From Candidatus Babelota bacterium (GTDB lineage: Bacteria > Dependentiae > Babeliae > Babeliales > JABCYS01): a stretch of 7,462 bases of DNA. Position 1 is the stretch's first letter. The number at the start of each line of letters is the position of its first letter. This document shows, piece by piece, positions 5,913-7,462 of the stretch. The stretch spans positions 1 through 7,462 of the forward strand of contig JABCYS010000043.1 of NCBI GenBank assembly GCA_013290085.1. The letters are read 5' to 3'. The notes under the pieces are model-generated. The model was not told where the DNA came from. It saw only the letters and a list, made by a program, of their open reading frames with translations, and made no database searches. The position numbers were made by a program, and so were the translations under genes.

Positions 5913-5971
5913 GGGAGTAGGGTCCGATTTGATAAGGGGGGTATTAAGGAAAGTGCTAACTGAACCATTCC

Positions 5972-6001
5972 AGGTTACGGTCTTCTAGGGTACCTTGTCA
6001 A
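5972..6001 (-). promoter_or_regulatory. Candidate promoter for the DEAD-box helicase
   Basis: A perfect TTGACA (6001-5996, minus strand) is followed after 18 bases by a poor -10, TAACCT (5977-5972). Transcription would start near 5965, with a leader of about 50 bases. The strong -35 is persuasive and the -10 is not. Confidence 0.4.
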
Positions 6002-6063
6002 ACGGATCGGCCCAAAACTAGCAAATATACGCACTTTTTAGCCATTTTTGAGCCCCGCGCCAG

Positions 6064-6091
6064 TTGCCTATTGGGCAATATCTGGTACATT
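6064..6091 (+). promoter_or_regulatory. Promoter for rpsA with extended -10
   Basis: TTGCCT (6064-6069), 16 bases, then TACATT (6086-6091), preceded by TG one base upstream (6083-6084), an extended -10. Transcription would start near 6098, a leader of about 63 bases. The -35 forms the left half of an inverted repeat TTGCC-TATTG-GGCAA (6064-6078). Confidence 0.5.
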
Positions 6092-6160
6092 ATGTCTGTT
6101 GTTGAATGTTTAACCCCTTAACCCACAGCCTGTTGCGCTGCTGGAAGGAATTGAATCCCT

Positions 6161-7462
6161 ATGTCAAAAGAAATTATTCGCTCCAATCAATATGCCCGTG
6201 TCGGCAGAATTGTTGAAGACAGCCTCGCTCTCAACCAAGAACAAGTTGCTCAGCTTGCAGCCCTGTATGAAGGTCTGGACAAACTCAGAAAAGGTCAGCT
6301 TTTGACCGGTACCATTTTAAGAGCAGACAATGATGGTGTCCTGGTTGATATAAGCTACAAATCTGATGGCCTCATCTCTGGCCATGAATTTTCTCCTCAT
6401 GAAATCAAAAAATTAGCCGTTGGCTCACCTATTGAAGTAATCCTCGATGAACTTGAAGGACCGGATGGTCTTGTCGTTCTTTCGTACGAAAAAGCGAAAG
6501 AAATGCGCACCTGGGACCTTATCACTAAGCTTTTTGAAGAAGGTAAGCCTGTTGAGGGTGTTATTACCCACAAAGTTAAAGGTGGCTTAAGCGTTGATAT
6601 TGGTATCCCTGCATTCTTGCCAGGTTCTCAAGTTGACGTTCATCGCGTTATGGATTTTGATCATTTTGTTGGTCAAACCGTAACTGCTGACATTATTAAA
6701 ATTAATAAAAAACGCGGCAATGTTATCCTTTCTCGTCGCAAATACCTCTCTAACCTACGCACTGAAGCTCGTAAGAAAATCCTTGATGCTCTTACTGACG
6801 GTTCTGTTGTACAAGGTGTGGTTAAGAACATCACCAATTACGGTGTGTTTGTAGACATTGGCGGCGTTGATGGCTTGCTCCATATCACTGATATGACCTG
6901 GGGTCGTATTGCTCATCCAAGCGAACTGGTAAAAATTGGTGACAACATCACCGTTAAGGTTCTTTCTATCGATAAAGATAATGCCAAAGTATCACTCGGC
7001 ATGAAACAACTTGCTGACAATCCGTGGCAAAATATCGATAAGATCTTGGCTGTTGGTTCTCGTATTAAAGGAACTATTTCTAGCATTACCGATTACGGTC
7101 TTTTTGTTGAAATTCAAAGAGGCGTTGAAGGCCTTGTTCACATCTCAGAAATTTCTTGGAGTGAACGTATCACTGACCTAAAACGACACTATAAAGTTGG
7201 CGATCAAATTGAAGTGCTCGTGGTATCTCTTGATAAAGAAAACAGAAGAATGTCATTGAGTATCAAACAACTTGGCAAAAATCCTTGGGAATCACTCAGC
7301 AAGGAGTTCTCTGTTGGTCAAAAGGTTAAAGGTATTATCAGCAACATCACCGACTTTGGTATATTCGTTACCTTAAAACCTGGCATTGACGGGCTTGTTC
7401 ATATCTCTGATCTTTCATGGATTGAACACATTAATCACCCAGCTGACACGTATAAAAAGGGT
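6161..7462 (+). CDS. rpsA: 30S ribosomal protein S1 (partial, runs off right edge)
   Basis: 434 uninterrupted codons from ATG 6161 to the window end encode ribosomal protein S1, which binds mRNA single strands on the 30S subunit and helps start translation on structured leaders. S1 (OB-fold) repeats are visible at about 45-109, 128-193, 213-282, 298-369 and 383-434 (cut). Repeats 1 and 2 are divergent (GVLVDISYKSDGLI; GGLSVDIGIPAFLPGSQVD), as usual for the ribosome-binding half. Repeats 3-5 carry the canonical YGVFVDI/YGLFVEI/FGIFVTL plus GLxHIxDxxW signature. Linkers such as KQLADNPW and KQLGKNPW are typical. Bacterial S1 often has six repeats, so the last part is missing here. AAGGA lies 11 bases before the ATG, slightly far, and the start is supported by homology of the N-terminus. 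It is probably transcribed from the extended -10 promoter upstream. Confidence 0.97.
   Translation, partial: MSKEIIRSNQYARVGRIVEDSLALNQEQVAQLAALYEGLDKLRKGQLLTGTILRADNDGVLVDISYKSDGLISGHEFSPHEIKKLAVGSPIEVILDELEGPDGLVVLSYEKAKEMRTWDLITKLFEEGKPVEGVITHKVKGGLSVDIGIPAFLPGSQVDVHRVMDFDHFVGQTVTADIIKINKKRGNVILSRRKYLSNLRTEARKKILDALTDGSVVQGVVKNITNYGVFVDIGGVDGLLHITDMTWGRIAHPSELVKIGDNITVKVLSIDKDNAKVSLGMKQLADNPWQNIDKILAVGSRIKGTISSITDYGLFVEIQRGVEGLVHISEISWSERITDLKRHYKVGDQIEVLVVSLDKENRRMSLSIKQLGKNPWESLSKEFSVGQKVKGIISNITDFGIFVTLKPGIDGLVHISDLSWIEHINHPADTYKKG

Larger units (their letters stand above)
5913..6160. other. Divergent regulatory region between the helicase gene and rpsA
   Basis: This 248-base gap is the longest non-coding stretch in the window. 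It holds a candidate minus-strand promoter (5972-6001), a plus-strand promoter (6064-6091), a small inverted repeat TTGCC/GGCAA (6064-6078), and the rpsA leader. A G-run (5935-5940) lies near the helicase start. I see no small open frame, tRNA or intrinsic terminator in it. Confidence 0.6.

Noticed and set aside
5930..5960. G-run and AAGGAAAG near the helicase start as a small-gene start or riboswitch on the plus strand
   Set aside because: No open frame or structured aptamer pattern follows.
1..7462. CRISPR array, tRNA, insertion sequence, phage or attachment site
   Set aside because: No regularly spaced repeats, cloverleaf sequences, transposase or integrase motifs, or flanking terminal repeats were seen.

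Overview
The window looks like ordinary bacterial chromosome, moderately AT-rich and densely coded on both strands. It mixes conserved housekeeping genes (ribosomal protein S1, a DEAD-box RNA helicase, an FKBP-type prolyl isomerase, a Nudix hydrolase) with poorly characterised envelope or exported proteins. The start of an exported, apparently ankyrin-type protein, an exported GNAT acetyltransferase and two unknown multi-pass membrane proteins suggest a host-associated or intracellular lineage. Candidatus Dependentiae (TM6) or a similar protist-associated group would fit, but that is a guess from style, not a demonstrated assignment. Promoters resemble the sigma70 type and most genes have a recognisable Shine-Dalgarno, so it is a bacterium using the standard code.

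Left part (1-1512): a divergent pair. On the minus strand, running off the left edge, is the N-terminus of a secreted protein with an ankyrin-like helix pair. On the plus strand a Nudix/MutT-family hydrolase overlaps by ATGA with a lipoprotein FKBP peptidyl-prolyl isomerase, a translationally coupled two-gene operon. The 199-bp gap between the divergent starts carries a good promoter for each direction.

Middle part (1513-3278): two consecutive plus-strand integral membrane proteins, the second resembling the DUF6159 type, led by a promoter and a perfect inverted repeat that brackets the -10 box and covers the ribosome-binding site. Their function is unknown.

Right-middle (3259-4149): a minus-strand pair converging on the membrane genes. 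It consists of a GNAT acetyltransferase with an N-terminal signal peptide, followed by a HicB-like antitoxin-type protein. The HicB-like gene has no HicA partner in the window, and its C-terminal end appears to have been destroyed by a single-base frameshift.

Right part (4146-7462): a CsdA/DeaD-type DEAD-box helicase on the minus strand, ending in a strong intrinsic terminator, and divergently rpsA (30S protein S1, cut by the window end after most of its fifth S1 repeat). The 248-bp gap between them holds promoters for both. Both products act on mRNA structure and translation.

I found no tRNA, rRNA, CRISPR array, insertion sequence or phage gene. No gene-free stretch exceeds 300 bases. I do not see a convincing undescribed multi-gene system. 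The best leads are the exported GNAT/HicB-like pair and the two unknown membrane proteins with their unusual promoter-embedded inverted repeat.
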